Source: an uncultured Mollicutes bacterium (GTDB lineage: Bacteria > Bacillota_I > Bacilli_A > UBA3375). Taken from it: DNA of 14,295 bases. Where the stretch lies: NCBI GenBank assembly GCA_900551955.1, contig UWSE01000016.1:1-14295 (forward strand), read 5' to 3'. The translations under genes were made by a program, and so were the position numbers. The notes under the pieces were generated by a model. The model saw only the letters and a program-made list of their open reading frames with translations. It was not told the origin of the DNA and ran no database searches. Within the stretch, counting starts at the first letter, position 1, and every line of letters starts with the position of its first letter. This document shows, one piece after another, positions 4,853 to 12,073 of this stretch.

Positions 4853-6875
4853 TATTATCCTTTCTAAACGTTTTTTGATTGTGTTGACAAATACTATGAT
4901 AAGGACAGAAATTACATCCTTCTTTTCGTGGCATAATATTAAATCGTCCTGCACTTATTGCATCAATTGCATCTTTAATATGATTAACAACTATAGTTAA
5001 TAAATCATCTAGTTGTTGTTGATCTAATTCTTTTAATTGTTTATGTTTTTTCGTATCAATCCCATTTACATCATTCACATACCCAATGCAACTAAAAGAC
5101 GGTTTGTCTTTGACATTGTTAGTTATAGGGTGCGGTGGATAAATCATTTGCACAGAAGCCTTAAAATTAAAGTCACTGTAGATTTCATTTAATAAGTAGA
5201 GATATATGGCATTTTGCATATTTTTGCCGGAATTAATATCTTCAATCTTAATCGAAGCGCTACTTGTTTTTTTAACTTTGTAATCTATAACACTATAATA
5301 ATTATCTTCTTTAATTAGTAAATCGATATATCCTTTAAGACTTACTTGTTCTGCTATAGGATAAATAAGCTCTTCTTCAACTTTTAGCTCTTCAACATCA
5401 TTGATGTTGATTGAATCTAAAAATAATTGCATATCTTTAAATTCATGTTGTAACCACTGAGTAATTGTTTTTACTTCTAGTATTGACAATTTATCTTGTT
5501 CTTTATTAATTGCTTCTAAAGCAAATTTAGCTAAACTATTAATATCAAATTGTCGATGTTTAATAGCTAGTTCCATCACTTTATGAAAGATGTTTCCGCG
5601 GGCATTTTTATTATTACTATTTTCTTTTAATTTAACAACTCTTGATAAGTAATAACGATATGGACAATCAAAATATTCATCAATACTACTGTAAGATAGT
5701 TCGATATGTTTTTTGTAATCAATTCTTACATCCTGATGACAAAATGGTTGTGCTTGATCAATCCCTTGATATGGTTGTTTATTATAAGCACTATTTAATT
5801 CTAAATATTGCTTACTAAAAGTATTATTATCTTCTTCATTAGCTATAAATAAAGGATTAATTAACATTTCTTTAGCGCCAATTTTTTTAGCTTGACTAAA
5901 ATAAATATTGTCTATATTTGTAAGTAAATCAACAAGTAACTGTTGATTAGTGTTTAAATCAACACTAGTATTAACAGCTAACAACTCAGCTTGTTGGTCT
6001 GTTAATACTAGCTGACTAACAGGTTTTGGGAAGTGCGATTTATCACACCCCAATATAAATGTATACTTATTAACTTTTAATGAACTATACGACATCACTT
6101 TTAAACAATTAACAGTATCAGTAAAAGTTATTGGGGTATTTTTAGCTTGATTAATTAAATATTTGACTTGTAATTCTTCATCAAAATTATAAACTTGGTT
6201 AAGAATATTTATTATCGGATCAACAATTAATGATTCTTGATATTCTTTTAATGCTTCTTTTATTGATGAAGCTTTAGCTTTATCAATAAATTGTAAAAAG
6301 TCTTTATGATTATATACAACTGCTACATCATCATTGACAATATTAATGTTATAAACCATGCTAAAAAACTCGATAGTTGATTGATAATCATCACTAGCAT
6401 AAGCAATAGATATTTCATCAATATTTACTCCTTGTTTTAATAATGATGAAATCTGATTAAAACAGGCTTGAACTTCACTATCTATATCATTATAGACATT
6501 TAATATTTTTTCTTGGCGCTTAACATTTATGTTATCAGTAATATTTAAATTTTTTAAATATTGATCACAAACATTTAACACTTTAACATCTTGGTTCGTA
6601 AAATCAATATGCCATTTTTCATTATATAAAGACGACAATAATGATACTAATTGATCGTTAGTATCATTATTAACAACTATTTTTGGGACAATGTTGTTTA
6701 AAGATATTGCATAGTTATGTGGGTATTGAAGGTATAATTGTTGATCAATTTCTTGTTCACCACTAACTAATTTAACTAAATCATTTACAGTTAAATATCT
6801 TGTTCCTAATGTAAAATGATATTTGACTAAATATGGTTTAATTGCATCAGGAACAATAATAATTTTATTGCTCAT
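4845..6875 (-). CDS. Short AddB-like PD-(D/E)XK nuclease with Fe-S cysteines
   Basis: This 676-residue protein ends in a RecB/AddB-type nuclease domain. Visible are C404 in F-D-C-P-Y-R-Y-Y-L, motif His H431 in I-F-H-K-V-M, D518 in L-K-G-Y-I-D-L-L, the D-Y-K core (D531, K533), Q554 in Q-N-A-I-Y-L-Y, and the terminal C-x2-C-x5-C (C654, C657, C663). With C404 these form the AddB-type [4Fe-4S] site. Upstream, residues 125-180 and 258-290 (FILGCDKSHFPKP) resemble the second helicase-like domain of AddB. Canonical Bacillus AddB has about 1,160 residues with an N-terminal Walker A; here the first half is missing and no GxGKT/S occurs. It therefore looks like a trimmed AddB, predicted to act on DNA ends for recombination repair, perhaps with an AddA partner elsewhere. 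The ATG at 6875 follows CAGGAG and overlaps the upstream glycosyltransferase by 11 bases. Confidence 0.85.
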   Translation of the reverse strand: MSNKIIIVPDAIKPYLVKYHFTLGTRYLTVNDLVKLVSGEQEIDQQLYLQYPHNYAISLNNIVPKIVVNNDTNDQLVSLLSSLYNEKWHIDFTNQDVKVLNVCDQYLKNLNITDNINVKRQEKILNVYNDIDSEVQACFNQISSLLKQGVNIDEISIAYASDDYQSTIEFFSMVYNINIVNDDVAVVYNHKDFLQFIDKAKASSIKEALKEYQESLIVDPIINILNQVYNFDEELQVKYLINQAKNTPITFTDTVNCLKVMSYSSLKVNKYTFILGCDKSHFPKPVSQLVLTDQQAELLAVNTSVDLNTNQQLLVDLLTNIDNIYFSQAKKIGAKEMLINPLFIANEEDNNTFSKQYLELNSAYNKQPYQGIDQAQPFCHQDVRIDYKKHIELSYSSIDEYFDCPYRYYLSRVVKLKENSNNKNARGNIFHKVMELAIKHRQFDINSLAKFALEAINKEQDKLSILEVKTITQWLQHEFKDMQLFLDSININDVEELKVEEELIYPIAEQVSLKGYIDLLIKEDNYYSVIDYKVKKTSSASIKIEDINSGKNMQNAIYLYLLNEIYSDFNFKASVQMIYPPHPITNNVKDKPSFSCIGYVNDVNGIDTKKHKQLKELDQQQLDDLLTIVVNHIKDAIDAISAGRFNIMPRKEGCNFCPYHSICQHNQKTFRKDNSD

Positions 6876-7707
6876 ATAGCTCCTGATTAAATTTTAAACA
6901 ACTATCAAGAAGGTTTTGGTAACGTTTAACTATATCTTTTCGTGAATCAATATTTTCTAAATGATCTACTACTACTTCTTGAATATAGCTGACTTTTTGG
7001 TGATTGTTATATAAACGGTAAAACAAAAAGTCTTCTTCATAATATAAGAATGTTTGTGGATCAAAAAGGTAGTCATATTCTTTAATATAATTTTGAGTAA
7101 AAATCAAATAACATCCATTATAAACATAATACTCACCCTCTACTAGTGGTGAATCAAGTACTTTATAATCTTCTTTTAAAACAAAACTCCCATGCTTTTT
7201 CATATATTGACGATAAAGTGGTCCTGCTAATCGCACAATTTTATGTTTTTTGATTTTTTTTCGATACATCAAGATTTCTTGATAGACATCTTCTTTTAAT
7301 GTGTTAATATTACGCTTAACTAATGGTGTAGATAAAAAACCATTAGTTAATACTTGTGGAGCTAATACATAATTATTTTTAATATTAGTTTTAACACTAC
7401 TTATCAATTGTTCTGGTTGATGAATGATAATGTCGGTATTTAAACAATGAATTGCTTCAACTTCTTTAAAGTTATCTTTAATGTATTTATAACCAAAGTT
7501 ATTCCCAGCACTAAATCCATCATTAGTATCTAATCGAAGTAAAGTAATCTGAGGAAAATTTTTACTAAATTCTGCAATCTTATTATAATCATTAGCATCA
7601 CTATTATTGTCAACCACAACGATGGGTTGATTTAAGTCAATGATTTGATTAAGTAAATCAATACATAATGTTGATGTATTATAATTTAAGATTAAAAATA
7701 CTTGCAT
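6865..7707 (-). CDS. GT2 family glycosyltransferase (rhamnosyltransferase-like), second of a pair
   Basis: This 280-residue, apparently soluble or peripheral enzyme has a GT-A fold. The opening strand ends in L-N-Y-N; V-V-V-D-N-N-S-D (30-37) contacts the nucleotide; N-D-G-F-S-A-G-N-N-F-G (62-72) is typical of rhamnosyltransferase-type GT2 enzymes; a DxD-equivalent N-T-D lies at 90-92; and Y-Y-E-E-D-F-L-F at 222-229 supplies the acidic acceptor-side motif. The final H in V-D-H-L (249) matches the conserved metal/phosphate His of the group. It resembles its neighbour at 7737-8600 throughout, so the two look like tandem paralogues that probably add consecutive sugars. With rmlB, rmlA and rmlC just upstream, dTDP-L-rhamnose or a related dTDP-sugar is the likely donor (inference). 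The ATG at 7707 has AGGAGG only three bases upstream, a short spacing. Sugar, linkage and acceptor cannot be read from sequence. Confidence 0.87.
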   Translation of the reverse strand: MQVFLILNYNTSTLCIDLLNQIIDLNQPIVVVDNNSDANDYNKIAEFSKNFPQITLLRLDTNDGFSAGNNFGYKYIKDNFKEVEAIHCLNTDIIIHQPEQLISSVKTNIKNNYVLAPQVLTNGFLSTPLVKRNINTLKEDVYQEILMYRKKIKKHKIVRLAGPLYRQYMKKHGSFVLKEDYKVLDSPLVEGEYYVYNGCYLIFTQNYIKEYDYLFDPQTFLYYEEDFLFYRLYNNHQKVSYIQEVVVDHLENIDSRKDIVKRYQNLLDSCLKFNQELYEQ

Positions 7708-7728
7708 TATCCTCCTTTAATAAAGACA

Positions 7729-7749
7729 AAACGAACTTATTGTTCGTTT
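7729..7749 (-). repeat. Stop-codon hairpin between the two paired glycosyltransferases
   Basis: An inverted repeat with 8-bp arms (AAACGAAC, 7729-7736, with 7742-7749) and a five-base loop contains the stop codon (7739-7737) of the first glycosyltransferase gene in its loop. On the minus strand it is followed by TGTCTTTATT, which is only moderately U-rich, so it is at best a leaky terminator. It could instead mark an RNA processing or stability point inside the operon. Confidence 0.5.
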
Positions 7750-8600
7750 CCTTCTTGTAATTCTTTTTTAAATAATTGATAATTGTCCATAATAAATTTA
7801 GCTTTACGTTTACTAGCGCCTTTAGAGCTTCCTCCATGTTTATGAATAACTTGTAAGTTAGGATCATAAGCAATTTGGCGATAATCAATATCATGTGTTA
7901 ATAAAGTGTAAGTTATTAACATCTCTTCATTATATAAGAAGGTCATAGGTCGATAAATATAATCAAGTAAGTTAGTATGATCTTTACTAAAGACAATATA
8001 ACATCCTGATAATATTGGCACAATATGCTCTTTATTATTTAATCGTTTAACGACATCATTACTCATATTAGCATTACGATTACCTTCTAATTTATTTTCA
8101 AAACAGTTAAATGTCACAGTTGAAAAAATATATAAACCTTTAGCCAAAAAGTTTAATTTTTTCATTTCTTTGAAAAAATCTTCTTTACTACTAAAATAAC
8201 CTATTGGTGAAGTATTAACACCATGGGTAATTACTTCTGGTCCTAGCATCATAAAAGGTTGTTGTTGATAACGGCTTTCAACTTTAGTTAAAAAGTCTAA
8301 ATCTTCAACTACAATATCACTATTAGAAACATGGATAAAATCATAATCAAGATTGTGCTCTTTAATATAATGATATCCAAAATCAATCCCTTTACTATAT
8401 CCTAAGTTACTAGGGGCTTGAATCACATGAATATCAGCTTGTTGTTGATAACGGTTAGATAATTTATCAAAAGCATCGTTAGTACTACCGTTATCAACTA
8501 TAACAAACTGTTTGTCTCCATGCAATTGAGAAATACTTTCAACACAATTAAACGTGTCTTGATAATTATTATAATTAATGATTAAAATTATATGTTTCAT
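7737..8600 (-). CDS. GT2 family glycosyltransferase (rhamnosyltransferase-like), first of a pair
   Basis: This 287-residue GT-A enzyme has the group's landmarks: I-I-N-Y-N-N near the start, F-V-I-V-D-N-G-S-T (32-40), S-N-L-G-Y-S-K-G (64-71), a metal/nucleotide motif N-S-D at 93-95, an acidic F-L-Y-N-E-E-M segment around 220, and a C-terminal V-I-H-K-H-G-G-S-S-K-G characteristic of WbbL/RfbF-like rhamnosyltransferases. It has no membrane helix. The gene lies 8 bases after rmlB with only a weak AAGAG ribosome binding site, so it probably depends on translational coupling. The next gene is a paralogue. The likely role is adding rhamnose (or a related dTDP-sugar) to a cell-wall glycopolymer on the cytoplasmic face. 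The family is confident; donor and acceptor are inference. Confidence 0.87.
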   Translation of the reverse strand: MKHIILIINYNNYQDTFNCVESISQLHGDKQFVIVDNGSTNDAFDKLSNRYQQQADIHVIQAPSNLGYSKGIDFGYHYIKEHNLDYDFIHVSNSDIVVEDLDFLTKVESRYQQQPFMMLGPEVITHGVNTSPIGYFSSKEDFFKEMKKLNFLAKGLYIFSTVTFNCFENKLEGNRNANMSNDVVKRLNNKEHIVPILSGCYIVFSKDHTNLLDYIYRPMTFLYNEEMLITYTLLTHDIDYRQIAYDPNLQVIHKHGGSSKGASKRKAKFIMDNYQLFKKELQEGNEQ

Positions 8601-8608
8601 ATTGGCTC

Positions 8609-9574
8609 TTAATAAAATTCAATTACTTCTTTTAATTTTTCTTCAAAGTTTGAACGGTCATAACGTGATTTCCATCCAATTTTTTCGTAAGTGTTATGGA
8701 AGTCAATTGCATAACGTTCATCATGACCTTTACGGTCTTCAACGAATTCAATACAATCTTCACTAGCTCCCATTAATTTTATAATTAATTTAACCAAATC
8801 AATATTTGACCATTCATTATTAGAACCTAAGTTATAGATTCCACCATTTTCACCTTTAAGTAAAATTTCTTCTACTCCCGTGTTATGTTCTGATACATAA
8901 ATCCAGTCACGAACGTTTTTACCATCACCATAAACAGGGATTTTTTCTCCTGCTCTAATTTTTCTTACAACTGTTGGAATTAATTTTTCTTGATCTTGGA
9001 ATTCTCCATAGTTGTTTGAACAACGAGAAATACTATAAGGTACTTTATGTGTACGACCATAAGCTTGCGTTAACATATCTCCACTTGCTTTTGATACTGA
9101 ATAAGGTGAAGATGGATTTAGAGCTGTATCTTCACTGAATAATAAATCTGGACGATCAATTGGTAAATCTCCATATACTTCATCTGTACTTACATAGTGG
9201 AAACGATCAATTCCATAAATACGACAAGCTTCTAATAATACTTGTGTTCCCATTACGTTTGTTTCTAAGAAGATTTGACTATTTTTAATTGAATTATCAA
9301 CATGACTTTCAGCAGCAAAGTGTACTACTTTATCAAAGTTATATTTTTCAAATAAAGAATTAACTAAGTCACGATCACAAATATTACCGTGGACAAATAC
9401 GTAGTTTTCACAATCAGCAATAGCTTCTACTTTTTTTGGATCTCCTGCATAAGTTAATGCATCTAAATTAACGAATAATGTTTCTGGGTATTTCTTAACC
9501 ATTTGACGTAAAAAGTCACTACCAATGAATCCACATCCACCTGTTACTAAAATTGATTTCCCTAAACTTTCCAT
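8609..9574 (-). CDS. rmlB: dTDP-glucose 4,6-dehydratase
   Basis: This 321-residue extended short-chain dehydrogenase converts dTDP-glucose to dTDP-4-keto-6-deoxyglucose, step two of the dTDP-rhamnose pathway. The NAD-binding G-G-C-G-F-I-G is at 12-18, H-F-A-A-E-S-H-V-D at 85-93, the catalytic T-D-E triad of this subfamily at 130-132 (S-T-D-E-V-Y-G), and Y-S-V-S-K with Tyr158 and Lys162. R-C-S-N-N-Y-G and the later D-W-I-Y-V-S-E-H segment are diagnostic of RmlB. It is slightly shorter than typical (about 330-350) but lacks nothing visible. The ATG at 9574 follows TAGGAG, where TAG is the stop of rmlA, so the ribosome binding site is built on the preceding stop. It is third in the rmlC-rmlA-rmlB series. 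Confidence 0.96.
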   Translation of the reverse strand: MESLGKSILVTGGCGFIGSDFLRQMVKKYPETLFVNLDALTYAGDPKKVEAIADCENYVFVHGNICDRDLVNSLFEKYNFDKVVHFAAESHVDNSIKNSQIFLETNVMGTQVLLEACRIYGIDRFHYVSTDEVYGDLPIDRPDLLFSEDTALNPSSPYSVSKASGDMLTQAYGRTHKVPYSISRCSNNYGEFQDQEKLIPTVVRKIRAGEKIPVYGDGKNVRDWIYVSEHNTGVEEILLKGENGGIYNLGSNNEWSNIDLVKLIIKLMGASEDCIEFVEDRKGHDERYAIDFHNTYEKIGWKSRYDRSNFEEKLKEVIEFY

Positions 9575-9582
9575 TGTAACTC

Positions 9583-10461
9583 CTATTTTTCATCAATTAA
9601 TTTTTGTAAATATTGTCCGTATTTTGTTTTTTGTAAATCTTTAATACTGCTTGCTAATTCATCTTTACTTAGCCACCCATTCGAGTAAGCAATTTCTTCT
9701 AAAGAACCAATTAATAATCCTTGAGAATCTTGTACTGTATTAACAAAGTTAGCAGCTTTAAGTAAATTATCATGAGTCCCTGTATCTAGCCATGCCATTC
9801 CACGACCAAATAATTCTACTTGTAACTTACCTTCATCTAAGTATTGTTCAATTACACTAGTAATTTCAATTTCTCCACGTTCACTAGGTTTAACTATCAT
9901 TGCTTTGTCTGCAACTGTTTTATCAAAGAAGTATAATCCAGGAACTGCATAATTTGATTTGGGTTGAGCTGGTTTTTCTTCAATTGAAATAACTTTGTTA
10001 TTTGCATCAAATTCGACTACACCATATGCTGTTGGATCATTAACTAATGTACCAAAAATTGATCCTCCACCATTATCTTCAACATATTTACGCGCATTTT
10101 TTAATTGTTCAGAGAAGTGTTGACCATAGAAGAAGTTATCACCTAAAATTAAAGCAACACTATCATCACCAATAAAGTCTTTGCCAATGATAAATGCATC
10201 AGCAAGCCCTTTTGGATGTTCTTGAATAGCGTAAGTAAAGCTTACTCCAAAATCACTACCATCACCTAATAGTTTTTTAAAGTTATCACTATCTTGTGGT
10301 GTTGTAATAATTAAAATATCTTTAATTCCTGCTAACATTAATGTTGATAATGAATAATAAATCATTGGTTTATCATATAATGGCATTAATTGTTTGCTAG
10401 TTGCTTTAGTAAGAGGATACAAACGTGTACCACTACCTCCTGCTAATACGATTCCTTTCAT
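9583..10461 (-). CDS. rmlA: Glucose-1-phosphate thymidylyltransferase
   Basis: This 292-residue nucleotidyltransferase makes dTDP-glucose from dTTP and glucose-1-phosphate, the entry step of the pathway. It has the signature L-A-G-G-S-G-T-R-L-Y-P-L-T-K at residues 6-19, the metal-binding Asp in I-L-G-D-N-F-F-Y-G (D107), E-E-K-P at 160-163, and the second metal motif W-L-D-T-G-T-H-D at 223-230. Length is standard for RmlA. I place the start at the ATG at 10461, giving the canonical M-K-G-I-V-L-A-G-G; a GTG at 10479 is in frame but adds six unneeded residues and lies inside the ribosome binding site. That site, GAGGAGGAA, is formed by the last Glu codons of rmlC, and stop and start overlap as TAATG. 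Translation is therefore tightly coupled to rmlC. Enzymes of this type are often inhibited by the pathway end-product. Confidence 0.97.
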   Translation of the reverse strand: MKGIVLAGGSGTRLYPLTKATSKQLMPLYDKPMIYYSLSTLMLAGIKDILIITTPQDSDNFKKLLGDGSDFGVSFTYAIQEHPKGLADAFIIGKDFIGDDSVALILGDNFFYGQHFSEQLKNARKYVEDNGGGSIFGTLVNDPTAYGVVEFDANNKVISIEEKPAQPKSNYAVPGLYFFDKTVADKAMIVKPSERGEIEITSVIEQYLDEGKLQVELFGRGMAWLDTGTHDNLLKAANFVNTVQDSQGLLIGSLEEIAYSNGWLSKDELASSIKDLQKTKYGQYLQKLIDEK

Positions 10462-11015
10462 TATTCCTCCTCTTGCCACTCAATTGTATCATATTGAGTT
10501 TCGTGTTTTAAATCTTTATCACTAATAATCAATTCACAACCAGGATCTGGCCAATTAATATTAATATTTGGATCATTATACATAATTCCATTATCACTAC
10601 TTGCATCATATAATTGTGTACATTTATAATTAAAGATTGCTTCATCACTTAGTACGACAAATCCATGTCCAAAACGTGGTGGAATATACATCATTTTTTT
10701 ATTATCACTTGATAGTTCAATTCCAAACCATTGTCCAAATGTCTCACTTTCAGGACGTAAGTCAACAGCTACATCCCAAATTTTACCAAAACTACATCTA
10801 ACAAGTTTCCCTTGGGGATTTTTCGTTTGAAAGTGGACTCCACGTAATACCCCTTTTTTTGATTTAGATTCATTGTCTTGAATAAAGACTACATCCAATC
10901 CTAACTCTAGCATTTTAGCTTGATTATAACTTTCCATAAAATAACCACGTTCGTCACCAAACACATCTGGTTCAAACACAATTAAATCTTTAATTGGTGT
11001 ATCAATTCTTCTCAT
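10461..11015 (-). CDS. rmlC: dTDP-4-dehydrorhamnose 3,5-epimerase
   Basis: This 184-residue cupin-fold enzyme epimerises C3 and C5 of dTDP-4-keto-6-deoxyglucose. Residues expected for RmlC are present: R-G-V-H-F-Q with catalytic His61, Lys70, D-V-A-V-D-L-R (81-87), P-P-R-F-G-H-G-F with His117, and the catalytic Tyr130 in N-Y-K-C-T. Length is normal. The ATG at 11015 follows AAGGAG with four bases between, and the gene overlaps the DUF2304 gene upstream by 14 bases. It leads the rmlC-rmlA-rmlB block. Its presence points to an L-sugar (rhamnose-type) product and not to a simple D-6-deoxy sugar, but the reductase RmlD that would finish dTDP-L-rhamnose is not in the window. Confidence 0.96.
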   Translation of the reverse strand: MRRIDTPIKDLIVFEPDVFGDERGYFMESYNQAKMLELGLDVVFIQDNESKSKKGVLRGVHFQTKNPQGKLVRCSFGKIWDVAVDLRPESETFGQWFGIELSSDNKKMMYIPPRFGHGFVVLSDEAIFNYKCTQLYDASSDNGIMYNDPNININWPDPGCELIISDKDLKHETQYDTIEWQEEE

Positions 11016-11355
11016 TTCGCTCCTTTTTATCTAAAGCTTCACTAACACTTAATAATTGCGCTACACGATCAATTTTTTCATTTTGTTTAGCAATTAGTAT
11101 TCCTTGAATAAATGATGCATAAAATAAATATCCAATAGCTAGTGCAAGTAAGATATCACGAGCAATAAATCCAGTTTTATCTAAAATCCAAGTGCTAACA
11201 TAAGAAATCATTAATAGTGCTACCAATAAAATAAAAATTAATAACACTGCATAATTTAAATAGACAAATTTAAAATTAATTTTATTTTTTTTAATTAAGT
11301 GTCCAATAATAATTAATAAGATAATAATTCCAACTATTACTATAATTTCTAACAC
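11002..11355 (-). CDS. DUF2304-type small membrane protein
   Basis: This 117-residue protein has three membrane helices (about 2-22, 32-55 and 66-87) and a short cytoplasmic helical tail (KQNEKIDRVAQLLSVSEAL, from residue 90). The size, layout and the N-E-K-I-D-R-V-A-Q-L-L tail match the DUF2304 family, which is commonly encoded next to polyprenyl-phosphate-sugar GT2 enzymes in polysaccharide loci, as here. Its biochemical role is not established; a membrane partner or small flippase-like helper for the adjacent GT2 product is a reasonable guess. The start is GTG at 11355, five bases after AGGAGG. That ribosome binding site contains the TAG stop of the upstream glycosyltransferase, so the two are coupled. 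The stop is TGA, inside rmlC. Confidence 0.85.
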   Translation of the reverse strand: MLEIIVIVGIIILLIIIGHLIKKNKINFKFVYLNYAVLLIFILLVALLMISYVSTWILDKTGFIARDILLALAIGYLFYASFIQGILIAKQNEKIDRVAQLLSVSEALDKKERNEKN

Positions 11356-11364
11356 AACTTCCTC

Positions 11365-12051
11365 CTAGAAACCAAATAAGATTGCCATCGATTGTTCTAA
11401 CATGAACTTAACTGAGTTAATAAAATTAAAGTGACTTTCTCCAGCAACACGTTCATTCATTGTTACAGGAATTTCTTTAACTTTAAATCCTTTTTGAAAA
11501 TATTTAATAGCAAACGCTGGCTCACTACAACTAGCATCGTCTAAATAAGTATCTTGAACTTTTTTATTCATCATTCTTTGGCCACTAGTTGGGTCAGTTA
11601 TTTTTAATTTCCCTAATGATTTAATACTAATAAAGAATGATAGCAAACGACTACCCATCATTCTCATACTAAAAGGTTTTTTCTTACCGACAAAACGACT
11701 ACCAATTACGATGTCGTTTCCATCTTTGATGCCTTTAATTAAATCAAATATATATTCTCCATTGTGCTGTCCATCAGCATCAAATTGTGTAACATTATCA
11801 TAATTTAATTTTTGGGCATAGATAATACCTGTTTTTATCGAAGCTCCAACACCCATATTAACAATATGGTTAATATGAGCAACGTTATTTTCCTCTAATA
11901 TTTGTTGTGTACGATCTTTACTACCATCATTAACAACAACTATCCCCACCTCTTCTTCTGGGTGTTGTTTAATGACTGTTTTTAAGTCATTGATGGTATT
12001 CATGATTGATTCTTCCTCGTTATGAGCAGGGATAATTACTAATGTCCTCAT
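11365..12051 (-). CDS. GT2 glycosyltransferase of the polyprenyl-phosphate sugar synthase type
   Basis: This 228-residue enzyme resembles dolichyl/undecaprenyl-phosphate mannose or glucose synthases (DPM1/DPG type). Visible motifs are I-I-P-A-H-N-E-E-E-S-I (6-16), V-V-V-N-D-G-S-K-D-R-T (38-48), N-M-G-V-G-A-S-I-K-T-G (65-75), the metal-binding D-A-D-G-Q (91-95), G-S-R-F (117-120) and D-P-T-S-G-Q-R (after about 150). No C-terminal membrane helices are present; the adjacent DUF2304 protein may supply the membrane anchor. It probably loads a sugar onto undecaprenyl phosphate for use outside the membrane. The ATG at 12051 follows GGGAG, 22 bases after the ezrA stop, which puts it in the ezrA transcript. 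The donor sugar is not predictable. Confidence 0.9.
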   Translation of the reverse strand: MRTLVIIPAHNEEESIMNTINDLKTVIKQHPEEEVGIVVVNDGSKDRTQQILEENNVAHINHIVNMGVGASIKTGIIYAQKLNYDNVTQFDADGQHNGEYIFDLIKGIKDGNDIVIGSRFVGKKKPFSMRMMGSRLLSFFISIKSLGKLKITDPTSGQRMMNKKVQDTYLDDASCSEPAFAIKYFQKGFKVKEIPVTMNERVAGESHFNFINSVKFMLEQSMAILFGF

Positions 12052-12073
12052 ATCTCTCCCAACAAGATTAATG

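Noticed and set aside
4853..4954. N-terminal extension of the M16 peptidase
   Set aside because: It would overlap the AddB-like gene by 110 bases and adds residues foreign to the family; GTG at 4852 has a proper ribosome binding site.
5392..5410. Perfect 9-bp inverted repeat (TCAACATCA and complement) as an operator
   Set aside because: It lies deep inside the AddB-like coding region, encoding I-N-I-N-D-V-E, with no promoter nearby.
8259..8454. 16-base direct repeat (TTGTTGTTGATAACGG at 8259 and 8439)
   Set aside because: Both copies encode R-Y-Q-Q-Q in the same frame of one glycosyltransferase; two copies are not an array and may reflect convergent codon use.
10462..10479. Upstream GTG start for rmlA
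   Set aside because: It lies within the ribosome binding site of the canonical ATG and adds six residues absent from RmlA proteins.
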